From positions 1 to 64,000 of the forward strand of contig JANOPQ010000074.1 in the NCBI GenBank assembly GCA_031421935.1: a stretch of DNA of 64,000 nucleotides. Direction: 5' to 3'. Of the stretch, positions 51,398-59,397 are shown one piece after another (position 1 is the stretch's first letter; every line of letters begins with the position of its first letter). A model generated the notes under the pieces. That model had not been told where the DNA came from. It saw nothing but the letters and a program-made list of their open reading frames with translations, and did no database searches. The position numbers and the translations under genes were made by a program. The stretch comes from JAJTFW01 sp031421935. GTDB taxonomy: Bacteria; Bacteroidota; Bacteroidia; AKYH767-A; OLB10.

Positions 51398-51424
51398 TTT
51401 GCGGCTCTGCGCCTTTGCGAGCCA
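51398..51424. repeat. CTTTGCG/CTCTGCG interspersed segment
   Basis: CTTTGCGGCTCTGCGCCTTT followed by GCGAGCC is higher in GC than the surroundings and shows a repeated CTTTGCG/CTCTGCG pattern. Such segments recur in other Bacteroidota gaps. Confidence 0.45.
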
Positions 51425-51609
51425 TTTTAGCTTCGAAACTTCATGTGAGTTCATTCAACATATTATACGAATTAGTGAATGCTTAAAACATATCCTTCAG
51501 AGCGAATTGCTTCTTAAAATGTAGCTCGGCTTGTTTTGAAATTGTTACTTGTAAAATAGTATTCAATGCAGATAAATGACATTTCTAGCGGTTTTTCAAC
51601 AAGGTCATT

Positions 51610-51731
51610 GAATGCCCTCGTTTCTTATACGAGGACAAATAGAGTGAATAAATGCCCTCGTTCAAAGTTCATGGGCATTGAATGCCCTCGTTTCTTGAAC
51701 GAGGGCATTTTAGCTAATAAATGCCCTCGTA
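51610..51731 (-). repeat. second hairpin array (AATGCCCTCGT units)
   Basis: Four units start AATGCCCTCGT at 51611, 51651, 51681 and 51720, spaced 30-40 bases. Unit 3 is a perfect 13-pair hairpin (AATGCCCTCGTT / AACGAGGGCATTTT around TCTTG). Unit 1 has ATACGAGGAC instead of the exact arm; the difference is a G.U pair in minus-strand RNA and a C.A mismatch in plus-strand RNA. Unit 2 has the outer AATGCCC/GGGCATT arm; unit 4 keeps only the left half. The array is 27 bases after the stop of the acyltransferase gene at 51767, in its 3' trailer. Confidence 0.8.
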
Positions 51732-51766
51732 CTATTGTGTCGATAAATCTATGTTAATCTAAACTC

Positions 51767-52696
51767 CTACTTTACATAGGTCTTAATATGCCTTTCCTTC
51801 TTCGATTCGTAAATATCGTTTAAGGTGACTAAAATTCCTGTTTCTTCTACGTCTCCAAAATGTTCGTTTACCGAAGTGCCAAAGGTGCGCATGGTAGCAC
51901 TTAAATTCATATAGGCATTTACTAAAGGTGGAATGTTTTCCCCTCGTGCACGCACATGCTGGTTGAGAATTTTATGCGCTTCTTTGTAGGAGAGTCCTGC
52001 AATTTCTTGTGCAAATACACTCATGTCGTTTTCGATAGTGAGTGGATAAATCGCTGAGACTAATTTTTCATTGTCGGGAAAAAAGTAATTCATGAAAAAT
52101 AAAATCATATCGCGCGCTTCGCGTTGGAAGTGTGGATACATGGTTACTTTTCCGAAAAAATATTTTATTTGTGGATAGTCAATATGAATGGCGCCCAAAC
52201 CATCCCATAGATTATCGAGAGAAAACAATCCTTTTCTATTTTCAGGACGAGGTTGATACTTGGGTTGTACAAATGATCTTCCCAGCTCAATGGTGTAGGG
52301 CATATAATCATCAATGAACTTTTTGGAAAACGAAAATAATTCAGCCGTGGCTAATTCGTAATTTCCTGCTTGATCTTTTTTTACTTTCCCGCATTCAATA
52401 AAACGGTAGCCTCCAATAATTTCTTTGTCTTCTGGATTCCAAGCAATGAGTTGTTCGTAGCAATTTTCGTTCGTATCAAAATGATCAAGATCGCAATCCA
52501 ATCCTGTTCCTCCTCCCGATTCTCTAAATGTCACTTCACGGAGCCGACCAATTTCACGAACTACATTCGGAGCATTATGATGATTTAAAATATATAAATG
52601 ATTGGAGCCATTATTCGTAACTCGAACAAAGCGTTCTTTCGATAATTCCTTTTCAAGGATATCTAAGGGAATGGCTGGAATAATATCTTGCATCAT
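51767..52696 (-). CDS. GNAT-type N-acyltransferase, aminoacyl-lipid synthesis (GlsB/OlsB-like)
   Basis: A 309-residue enzyme whose core is REIGRLREVTFRESGGGTGLDCDLDHFDTNENCYEQLIAWN…IIGGYRF, then TYTIELGRSFVQPKYQ, the fold that N-acylates amino acids (ornithine or glycine) with a hydroxy-fatty acyl-ACP. The next gene upstream on the strand is a lysophospholipid-type acyltransferase, one base apart. In Bacteroides, GlsB/GlsA pairs are known to make glycine lipids, and this pair has that arrangement. Amino acid specificity is not readable by eye. The second hairpin array lies in its 3' trailer. Confidence 0.8.
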   Translation of the reverse strand: MMQDIIPAIPLDILEKELSKERFVRVTNNGSNHLYILNHHNAPNVVREIGRLREVTFRESGGGTGLDCDLDHFDTNENCYEQLIAWNPEDKEIIGGYRFIECGKVKKDQAGNYELATAELFSFSKKFIDDYMPYTIELGRSFVQPKYQPRPENRKGLFSLDNLWDGLGAIHIDYPQIKYFFGKVTMYPHFQREARDMILFFMNYFFPDNEKLVSAIYPLTIENDMSVFAQEIAGLSYKEAHKILNQHVRARGENIPPLVNAYMNLSATMRTFGTSVNEHFGDVEETGILVTLNDIYESKKERHIKTYVK

Positions 52697-52697
52697 C

Positions 52698-53546
52698 TTA
52701 AGCTTCGAATTCGTCTTTTCCTTCGGCTAAATTATAAATATGTGACTTAATTTTTTGTGCCCATTCCTGATCATTGTGCTTTTGTGTTAACAATGGATAG
52801 GGGATCGGTTTTCCAATAGTGATGTGAATCTTCTTTCCATCTTGATGGTACATCTCATCCATCAAATAAAACATTTCGATGTTGACTTTGATGCCCAATT
52901 TCCCTCTCCACCATGCTAAATTGTAGAAAAATTTTGAATTTTTTCCAGCGATATGTACAGGTATAATGTTCCGTTGATGTTTTTTTGCTTTAGCCACAAA
53001 ACTTTTCTTCCACACCAAATCGCGAATAATTCCATGTTCCTGTTTGCGGGATACGAGTCCGGCCGGAAAAATAAGCATCGCTATTTCACTCGCATAATAG
53101 GAGTCAATTACATCTAATACTTCGGTGGAATTTTTTCCATGCTTATTCACGCCAATGAATAAGTCGCTCAGGTTTTTGATGTTTAGCAAAACATCGTTCA
53201 CAATAAATTTGATATCCTTTCTTTTTCTCGCAACCGTTTGCATCAATGCAATGGAATCTAATCCACCAATCGGATGATTAGCTGCAATAATACATCCTCC
53301 TGTTTCTGGAATATTTTCGAGTCCTTCAAAGGATACTTCGGCTCCAAATTCCCTTATAATTTCATCTACAAATGCATGAGAATGCTTATCGCCTTGTCGA
53401 CGAATAAAATCATTTACATGGTCTTGATGAATAATTTTTTTGACGTACTTCAACACAAATCCAGGCATCCATCTTAAAAGAGAAGGATTCTTGGACTGAA
53501 TGACGGCTTCTATATCAATAAACTTCTCTTGAGCTTCTGGGGACAT
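52698..53546 (-). CDS. acyl-glycerol-type O-acyltransferase (GlsA/PlsC-like)
   Basis: A 282-residue PlsC-fold enzyme with IAANHPIGGLDSIALM, where catalytic H91 and D97 are separated by five residues; the common PlsC motif has four (HxxxxD). To my recollection NHP-GG-D is typical of the Bacteroidota aminoacyl-lipid branch. FPAGLVSRKQ and the PVHIAGKNSKFFY segment are other acyltransferase blocks. It likely adds a second fatty acid to the lysolipid made by the adjacent N-acyltransferase. No membrane span is evident. It is the first gene of a two-gene unit, one base before the next start. Confidence 0.8.
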   Translation of the reverse strand: MSPEAQEKFIDIEAVIQSKNPSLLRWMPGFVLKYVKKIIHQDHVNDFIRRQGDKHSHAFVDEIIREFGAEVSFEGLENIPETGGCIIAANHPIGGLDSIALMQTVARKRKDIKFIVNDVLLNIKNLSDLFIGVNKHGKNSTEVLDVIDSYYASEIAMLIFPAGLVSRKQEHGIIRDLVWKKSFVAKAKKHQRNIIPVHIAGKNSKFFYNLAWWRGKLGIKVNIEMFYLMDEMYHQDGKKIHITIGKPIPYPLLTQKHNDQEWAQKIKSHIYNLAEGKDEFEA

Positions 53547-53988
53547 ATATAAATTACGATTCGACTAAAATAGTTGATCCCTCCCTATGCTAAGTTTTTT
53601 AAGGCCTTCTTTTCAATTAAAGTAGGAAAATAGAATACTTTTTGGTTTTCAAATTGCAGGAAAGTGGGAGAGATTTAATTTCTCAATTTTTTAAATGTTT
53701 AATTATAAGCTATTTGCATTTTTCGACTTTTTCTAATTTATTTCAGGATTTTTCAAAGATAATGTCAGGTTTAGCCTAACACTTTAACCTTTTATAGAGG
53801 TAGAAAACGAAGCAAGGTTGATGCAAATTTTGTTAACTATCGATTGTTCATAACCAACTAATAATTAAAATACTAAAAGCGACAATAAGCGTACTTTGAG
53901 GTCTCTTTTGGCTCCCTTTTTTTGCTGTTGATGTAGATTTTTATTAGTCTCCATACAATAATTCGAAGGCTAAAAAGTTTTTAACAAA
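53547..53988. other. gene-free region upstream of mraZ
   Basis: About 440 bases between divergent transcription units (acyltransferases on minus, dcw cluster on plus). I see no ORF, repeat or hairpin worth naming. The mraZ control region starts at 53989. Confidence 0.6.
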
Positions 53989-54013
53989 GTGGGATGAAGT
54001 GGGGCAAAGTGGT
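53989..54013 (+). promoter_or_regulatory. MraZ-binding boxes
   Basis: Three GTGG-type units repeat exactly every 10 bases: GTGGGATGAA, GTGGGGCAAA and GTGGTAAAAT (starts 53989, 53999, 54009). MraZ binds TGGGN direct repeats with a five-base spacer upstream of its own gene, so this is a likely autoregulatory site for the dcw cluster. It lies 55 bases before the mraZ ATG; TATTTTTA at 54025-54032 is a candidate -7 box. Confidence 0.8.
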
Positions 54014-54067
54014 AAAATTTAATTTATTTTTACCACACAATAGAAATCCTCATTACCACCAATAAAA

Positions 54068-54544
54068 ATGTCGCAATTCCACGGAGAATATGAATGTAAG
54101 CTTGACGCCAAGGGGCGTTTGAGTCTGCCTTCGGGCTTGCGCAAGCAGGTGTCGCCAGAGGCAAACGAGAAGTTTATGTTGAATCGGGGTTTTGAAAATT
54201 GCCTTGCTTTATTTCCGATGGATGAGTGGAAACGTATTTCCGATGCAATCAACGGACTGAATATGTTCGTGGCAAAGAATCGTGAATTTGCGCGTTACTT
54301 TTTTCGTGGTGCTACCGAGTTAGAATTAGATGCTGCAGGTCGATTGCTTTTGCCGAAGCGTTTGTGTGAATATGCAGGTATTGAGAAAGAAGCCGTTTTA
54401 TATGGCTGGTCCAATAAAATTGAAATATGGTCGGTGGAGCGCTACAATCAATTGATTGTTGAAGAGCCAAAAGATTTTTCTGCACTAGCCGAAGAAGTAA
54501 TGGGGAAACTGAATGTTGGAGGACCAGGACGTGACGTATCATAG
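54068..54544 (+). CDS. mraZ: transcriptional regulator MraZ
   Basis: MraZ is a ring-shaped DNA-binding protein, first gene of the division and cell wall cluster. The two SpoVT/AbrB-like halves are visible: ECKLDAKGRLSLPSGLRKQ (10-28) and ELELDAAGRLLLPKRLCEY (about 88-106), each with the D-x-x-GR signature. 158 residues is usual. rsmH starts within its 3' end (32-base overlap), and three MraZ boxes lie upstream. Confidence 0.96.
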   Translation: MSQFHGEYECKLDAKGRLSLPSGLRKQVSPEANEKFMLNRGFENCLALFPMDEWKRISDAINGLNMFVAKNREFARYFFRGATELELDAAGRLLLPKRLCEYAGIEKEAVLYGWSNKIEIWSVERYNQLIVEEPKDFSALAEEVMGKLNVGGPGRDVS

Positions 54545-55430
54545 CCCCGTATTACTTAAAGAGGCGATAGATGGTCTTCAGATTCATGAAGACGGAATTT
54601 ATGTGGATGTGACTTTTGGTGGTGGTGGTCATTCAACAGAAATATTAAATCGCTTTGAAAAAGGAAGATTAATTGCTTTTGATCAAGACCAAGATGCATT
54701 GGCAAATGTGAGTGCAGATCCACGAATGATTTTGTTGCCATCTAATTTCAAACATTTAGCAGAGCAGCTTAAAGCAAATAAAGTGGAAGAGGTAGATGGA
54801 ATTCTTGCCGACCTCGGTGTTTCTTCTCATCAATTTGATATTGCAGGTAGAGGATTTTCCATTCGCTTCAATGCAGAGTTGGATATGCGCATGAATCAAT
54901 CGCAACAATTAACGGCCAAGGATATTCTCAATTATTATCCCGAGCAAGAATTGGTTCGTGTGTTTCAAGAGTACGGTGAATTGCCTTCTTCCAAAAGAAT
55001 GGCTGCAGAAATTGTTCGCGTTCGCCAAGAAAATTTTATTAATACTTCCGATGAATTAAAAAGTACGGTGTCTCGCTTTGCTCCGCGCATGAAAGAAAAT
55101 ACGTTCTACGCACAACTCTTCCAAGCATTGAGAATTGAAGTCAACGATGAGTTGGGTGCATTAAAAGAATTGTTATTGCAAGCCGTGCAGATGTTGAAGA
55201 AAGGTGGACGCTTAGTGGTCATCAGTTATCATAGTTTAGAAGATCGCTTAGTAAAAAACTTTTTGAATAGCGGAAATTTCAAAGGTGAAATCAACAAAGA
55301 TTTATACGGTCATCCCATTGGATTGGTGTTTAAATCCATTACCCGAAAACCTGTGGTTCCCGCTGCAGAAGAAGTGGAATTAAATCCGCGCTCACGCAGT
55401 GCGAAAATGAGAATAGCTGAAAGACTATGA
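54513..55430 (+). CDS. rsmH: 16S rRNA (cytosine1402-N4)-methyltransferase
   Basis: RsmH methylates C1402 of 16S rRNA. YHSPVLLKEAIDGL, the SAM motif IYVDVTFGGGGHSTEIL, FDQDQDAL and LADLGVSSHQFD are visible, followed by GRGFSIRFNAELDMRMN and the C-terminal ISYHSLEDRLVKNF. 305 residues. It overlaps mraZ by 32 bases and ftsL by four, so the first three dcw genes are tightly coupled. Confidence 0.96.
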   Translation: MLEDQDVTYHSPVLLKEAIDGLQIHEDGIYVDVTFGGGGHSTEILNRFEKGRLIAFDQDQDALANVSADPRMILLPSNFKHLAEQLKANKVEEVDGILADLGVSSHQFDIAGRGFSIRFNAELDMRMNQSQQLTAKDILNYYPEQELVRVFQEYGELPSSKRMAAEIVRVRQENFINTSDELKSTVSRFAPRMKENTFYAQLFQALRIEVNDELGALKELLLQAVQMLKKGGRLVVISYHSLEDRLVKNFLNSGNFKGEINKDLYGHPIGLVFKSITRKPVVPAAEEVELNPRSRSAKMRIAERL

Positions 55431-55828
55431 ATAAAATCCGCCAGTCAGCCCAGGAGCAGAAGGAAATGCCAGTTGCTAAGCAAAAAGCAAAAGGTGAAAG
55501 TGCTTCAAGAAAATTAATTCGTTTGGTGAACATCTTTGAATATTTCGATCGCGGTGCGGTGGTCGTTATTATGCCGTATATGTTTTTCTTATTCTTTTTA
55601 GGATTGGCTTATATCGCTAACAGTTACTATGCGGAGAAATCCATTCGTGATATTGATAAAACTGGACGTGATTTAAAAGAATTAAGAGCTGAATTCATTA
55701 CCGCGCGCAATGATTTAATGTATCGTGCCAAATTAACCGAAGTAGCGAAAGCCATTGAAGTAAAAGAAGTGAAAGAAGCCACAACCGCTCCAAGCAAAAT
55801 AGTAGTGAAAGTTAAATCCGAAAAATAA
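55427..55828 (+). CDS. ftsL: cell division protein FtsL-like
   Basis: A 133-residue bitopic protein: about 45 cytoplasmic residues, one span (about 46-65, VVVIMPYMFFLFFLGLAYIAN), then a periplasmic coiled-coil-like helix (DIDKTGRDLKELRAEFITARNDLMYRAKLTEVAKAI). Position between rsmH and ftsI is that of FtsL. FtsL joins FtsB and FtsQ to activate FtsWI. Sequence is not strongly conserved across phyla, so the assignment leans on position and topology. Confidence 0.82.
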   Translation: MNKIRQSAQEQKEMPVAKQKAKGESASRKLIRLVNIFEYFDRGAVVVIMPYMFFLFFLGLAYIANSYYAEKSIRDIDKTGRDLKELRAEFITARNDLMYRAKLTEVAKAIEVKEVKEATTAPSKIVVKVKSEK

Positions 55829-55835
55829 TTCGATC

Positions 55836-57938
55836 ATGGCTGAAAAGAAAAATGATATTTTACGTAGGAGTTATTTGGTGTTTGCTGGATTCCTGATTTT
55901 CGGAATTGCGATCGTCGGACGTATCGGTTATTTGCAATTTGTAGAGGGAGTTTATTGGAAAAGCAAGGCTGATTTTTTAACACTTTCTTATCATACCATC
56001 GATCCAATGCGTGGAAATATTTATGCAAGTGATGGAAGTTTGTTGGCAACCTCTTTGCCTCGATATGATATTCATGTAGATCTAAATTCTCATGGAATTA
56101 AAAGCGATGTGTTTAATGATAATGTGGATTCACTCGCGTATTGTTTAGCTCAATTGTTTAAAGGGAAATCGAAGAATGAGTATAAAAGAATTTTAAAAGA
56201 AGCAAGAAGAGAAGGGAATCGTTATTTGTTACTCAAGCGAAATGTTTCTTATTCGGAGCAAAAAGTATTGCGCAATTTTCCTCTTTTTCGTCTCGGAAAA
56301 AATAAAGGCGGACTTATTGTAGATCAGTTGAGCCGTAGAGAGAAACCTTTTAAATTATTAGCATCTCGTACCGTTGGATATAAAATGGAGAATAACGCGG
56401 TGGAATCCGTAGGTATTGAAGGTGCATTCGATAATAATTTACGAGGTACAACGGGAAAACGATTGATGCAACGTATCGCAGGTAATGTTTGGAAGCCAGT
56501 GAATAATGAGAATGAAATTGAGCCTTTAGATGGAAGCGATGTGATCACCACCATTGACTTGAATTTGCAAGATGTGGCTGAACATGCTTTAATGAATCAA
56601 CTGCAAGCGAGTGAAGCCGAAATGGGCTGCGCAATTTTGATGGAAGTATCAACCGGACATATCAAAGCCATTGCTAATTTGAAAAGGAAGGGAGTTGAAG
56701 ATAATTATTATTATAGTGAAGACTATAATTATGCAATTGGTCAAGGAACGGAACCAGGATCTACATTTAAGTTAGCCACGCTAATGGCTGCAATGGAAGA
56801 TGGATACATCGATCTTGATGATAGCTGCGATACAGGTAATGGAGAATTGCGGTTAGCCGGTGGCGTTATGATGAAGGATTCACATCATGGAGGCTACGGA
56901 AATGTCTCCGTGAAAAAAGCATTTGCTGTTTCATCCAATGTAGGCATCTCTAAAATTGCGATGAAGTATTATGGAAAGGATCCACAGAAGTTGATGAATC
57001 GCCTGCGCAGTATGCATATTGCTGAACCTTTAGCACTGCAATTGCCTGGTGAACCTGCAGCTCGATTAAAAGATACAAAGGATAAGGATTGGTCAAAAAT
57101 TTCATTGCCATTTATTTCTATTGGCTATGAATCGAAGCTAACACCCCTGCAGTTGCTTACTTTTTACAATGCCGTAGCGAATAACGGTAAAATGGTGCAG
57201 CCTCTTTTTGTAAAGGAAATTAGCAACAAAGGAAAAGTGGTGAAGGCGTATGAGTCGAAAGTGATTTCTGAAAATATATGTTCTCCTGCTACCATCACAA
57301 TGGCTCGACGTATGTTGGAAGAAGTAGTTACTACAGGTACCGCATCACATATTAAGCATGCGCAATATACCATAGCTGGAAAAACAGGAACAGCGCAAAT
57401 TGCACAAGGAAAAGATGGTTACAAAACAGGAAAAGTGAAGTATCAAGCTTCTTTCTGCGGATATTTTCCCGCCGATGAGCCTCGGTATTCTTGTATTGTC
57501 GTAGTCTATGGTCCGAGTAAGAATGCTTACTATGGAGCTTCTATTGCTTGTCCAGTTTTTAAAGATATAGCCGATAAAGCATATGCACTCGATATCAAAA
57601 TGCATAAGGAAGTTGTGGAATCTCCCGACTCTTTATATGCAGGACTTCCCGTTGTAAAATCAGGACGTGGTTTTTCTACGAAGCAGGCAACAAAGAATTT
57701 AAATGTGAAATACAATGGTCCCGAAAATGGTTGGGTGACCAAACAACAAAGTGCATATACTCCCGAAGATGAGAAAGTGCCTAACGTAACGGGTATGGGT
57801 CTACGCGATGCAATCTATTTACTCGAAGGTCAGGGGATGATGGTGAAGCCAGTGGGTAGAGGTGCCGTAGTGAGACAGTCATTGCAGCCAGGAGCAAAAT
57901 TCCAAAAAGGACAACAAATAATAATTGAATTAGGGTAA
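55836..57938 (+). CDS. ftsI: septal penicillin-binding protein FtsI with PASTA domain
   Basis: The class B transpeptidase of the septum. N-terminal span (13-32), dimerisation domain (DPMRGNIYASDGSLLATSLPRYDI, GIEGAFDNNLRGTTGKR), transpeptidase with catalytic S309 in STFK, S-S-N at 366-368 and K-T-G at 516-518, then a PASTA domain at about 644-700 (KVPNVTGMGLRDAIYLLEGQGM…QSLQPGAKFQKGQQIIIEL). 700 residues is long for FtsI; the PASTA accounts for it. The stop overlaps the murE start by one base. Confidence 0.96.
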   Translation: MAEKKNDILRRSYLVFAGFLIFGIAIVGRIGYLQFVEGVYWKSKADFLTLSYHTIDPMRGNIYASDGSLLATSLPRYDIHVDLNSHGIKSDVFNDNVDSLAYCLAQLFKGKSKNEYKRILKEARREGNRYLLLKRNVSYSEQKVLRNFPLFRLGKNKGGLIVDQLSRREKPFKLLASRTVGYKMENNAVESVGIEGAFDNNLRGTTGKRLMQRIAGNVWKPVNNENEIEPLDGSDVITTIDLNLQDVAEHALMNQLQASEAEMGCAILMEVSTGHIKAIANLKRKGVEDNYYYSEDYNYAIGQGTEPGSTFKLATLMAAMEDGYIDLDDSCDTGNGELRLAGGVMMKDSHHGGYGNVSVKKAFAVSSNVGISKIAMKYYGKDPQKLMNRLRSMHIAEPLALQLPGEPAARLKDTKDKDWSKISLPFISIGYESKLTPLQLLTFYNAVANNGKMVQPLFVKEISNKGKVVKAYESKVISENICSPATITMARRMLEEVVTTGTASHIKHAQYTIAGKTGTAQIAQGKDGYKTGKVKYQASFCGYFPADEPRYSCIVVVYGPSKNAYYGASIACPVFKDIADKAYALDIKMHKEVVESPDSLYAGLPVVKSGRGFSTKQATKNLNVKYNGPENGWVTKQQSAYTPEDEKVPNVTGMGLRDAIYLLEGQGMMVKPVGRGAVVRQSLQPGAKFQKGQQIIIELG

Positions 57939-59395
57939 TGAATCTACTGAGCGATTTACTTTACAAAGCCGGCATCGAAGAAGTAAGTGGTGACACTTCC
58001 ATCTCGATAGAAAAGGTGTGCTTTGATTCACGCAAAGTAGAAGCGGATACTTTATTTATTGCCGTTCGTGGAACAATAGTCGACGGTCATCATTTCATTG
58101 CAGAAGTTATTGCAAAAGGTGCCACCGCAATTGTGTGCGAAGAAATGCCTGCTGAACGTTTTCAAACTGTAACTTATGTTCAAGTAAAAGATTCTTCACT
58201 TGCATTAGCCATCATCGCTGCTAATTTTTACGATCATCCCTCCGAAAAATTAAAACTGATTGGGGTAACTGGTACCAATGGAAAAACTACCGTCGTTACC
58301 CTATTGCATGCATTGTTTCGTCAGTTAGGTTATAAGGTGGGCTTGTTAAGTACCGTTGTGAATCGCATTAACGATTTAGAAATTCCTTCTACACATACTA
58401 CCCCTGATCCTTTGCAATTGAATGCGCTTTTGGCAAAGATGGTCGATTCGGAATGTACCTACTGTTTTATGGAAGTGAGTTCACATGCCGTAGTACAACA
58501 TCGCATCAGCGGATTGCAGTTTGACGGAAGTGTATTCACAAACATCACTCGCGATCATTTAGATTATCACAAAACATTCGAAGAATATATCAAAGCGAAG
58601 CAAGGGTTTTTTGATAAACTTTCATCCAATGCATTTGCATTAGTGAATGCAGATGATCGCAACGGAAAAATAATGGTTCAAAATTCTAGAGCTATGGTGA
58701 AAACGTATAGCTTGATGGGTGTTGCCGATTTCAAAGCGAAAATTTTGGAAAGTTCTTTTGCTGGATTAATGTTGAACATTGAAGGAAACGATTTATTGTG
58801 CCGACTCAGTGGAAAATTTAATGCATACAATTTATTGAGTGTATATGGTGTAGCCATGTTGATGGGCGAAGAAAAGTTAGCCGTATTAACTGCCATCAGT
58901 ACACTGCAGTCACCTGAAGGAAGATTTCAACGAGTGGAAAGTGCAAATGGTGTGATTGGAATTATTGATTACGCACATACTCCAGATGCATTGCAAAATG
59001 TATTGTCTACTATACAAGACATTCGTTTAGGAAACGAACAAATTATAACGGTGGTAGGATGTGGTGGTGATCGCGACAAGGGAAAGCGTCCACAAATGGC
59101 AGCGATCGCATGTGATCAAAGTGATCGCGTGATTTTAACTTCCGACAATCCTCGCAATGAAGATCCTGATCAAATCATTGCGGAGATGAAAGTAGGAATT
59201 CCAATTCATCAGCAAAAGAAAGTGCTTTCAGTAAGCGATCGTCGTGAAGCAGTTCGTACTGCGTGTGCTTTGGCGAAGAAAGGAGATATCATTCTCCTTG
59301 CTGGAAAAGGTCATGAAAAATATCAAGAGATCAAAGGAGTGAAACATCCATTTGACGACTTACAAGTATTAGAAGAATCATTTGAACTCTGTTAA
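57938..59395 (+). CDS. murE: UDP-MurNAc-tripeptide synthetase, meso-DAP type
   Basis: MurE adds the third stem residue. The ATP motif is GVTGTNGKTTVVTLLH, followed by FMEVSSHAV, ITRDHLDYH, YAHTPDAL and the specificity motif SDNPRNEDP. DNPR is the meso-diaminopimelate signature; lysine enzymes have D(D/N)P(N/A). So the peptidoglycan is predicted to contain DAP. 485 residues. It is followed by mraY after two bases; murF, normally between murE and mraY, is absent. Confidence 0.96.
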   Translation: MNLLSDLLYKAGIEEVSGDTSISIEKVCFDSRKVEADTLFIAVRGTIVDGHHFIAEVIAKGATAIVCEEMPAERFQTVTYVQVKDSSLALAIIAANFYDHPSEKLKLIGVTGTNGKTTVVTLLHALFRQLGYKVGLLSTVVNRINDLEIPSTHTTPDPLQLNALLAKMVDSECTYCFMEVSSHAVVQHRISGLQFDGSVFTNITRDHLDYHKTFEEYIKAKQGFFDKLSSNAFALVNADDRNGKIMVQNSRAMVKTYSLMGVADFKAKILESSFAGLMLNIEGNDLLCRLSGKFNAYNLLSVYGVAMLMGEEKLAVLTAISTLQSPEGRFQRVESANGVIGIIDYAHTPDALQNVLSTIQDIRLGNEQIITVVGCGGDRDKGKRPQMAAIACDQSDRVILTSDNPRNEDPDQIIAEMKVGIPIHQQKKVLSVSDRREAVRTACALAKKGDIILLAGKGHEKYQEIKGVKHPFDDLQVLEESFELC

Positions 59396-59397
59396 CT

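Larger units (their letters stand above)
51120..51600. other. gene-free gap with dispersed repeats
   Basis: No credible ORF between engB and the second hairpin array. The stretch holds ACACAGATTTTTTATGAT-like AT repeats (near 51180), the second ACACGGAT repeat (51290-51330) and a CTTTGCGGCTCTGCGCCTTT segment (51398-51424), all of types I know from gaps in Bacteroidota genomes. Confidence 0.65.

Noticed and set aside
51566..51757. Plus-strand 63-residue ORF with CPR repeats
   Set aside because: Its repetition comes from the hairpin array (AATGCCCTCGT) read as protein; no start signal or family.
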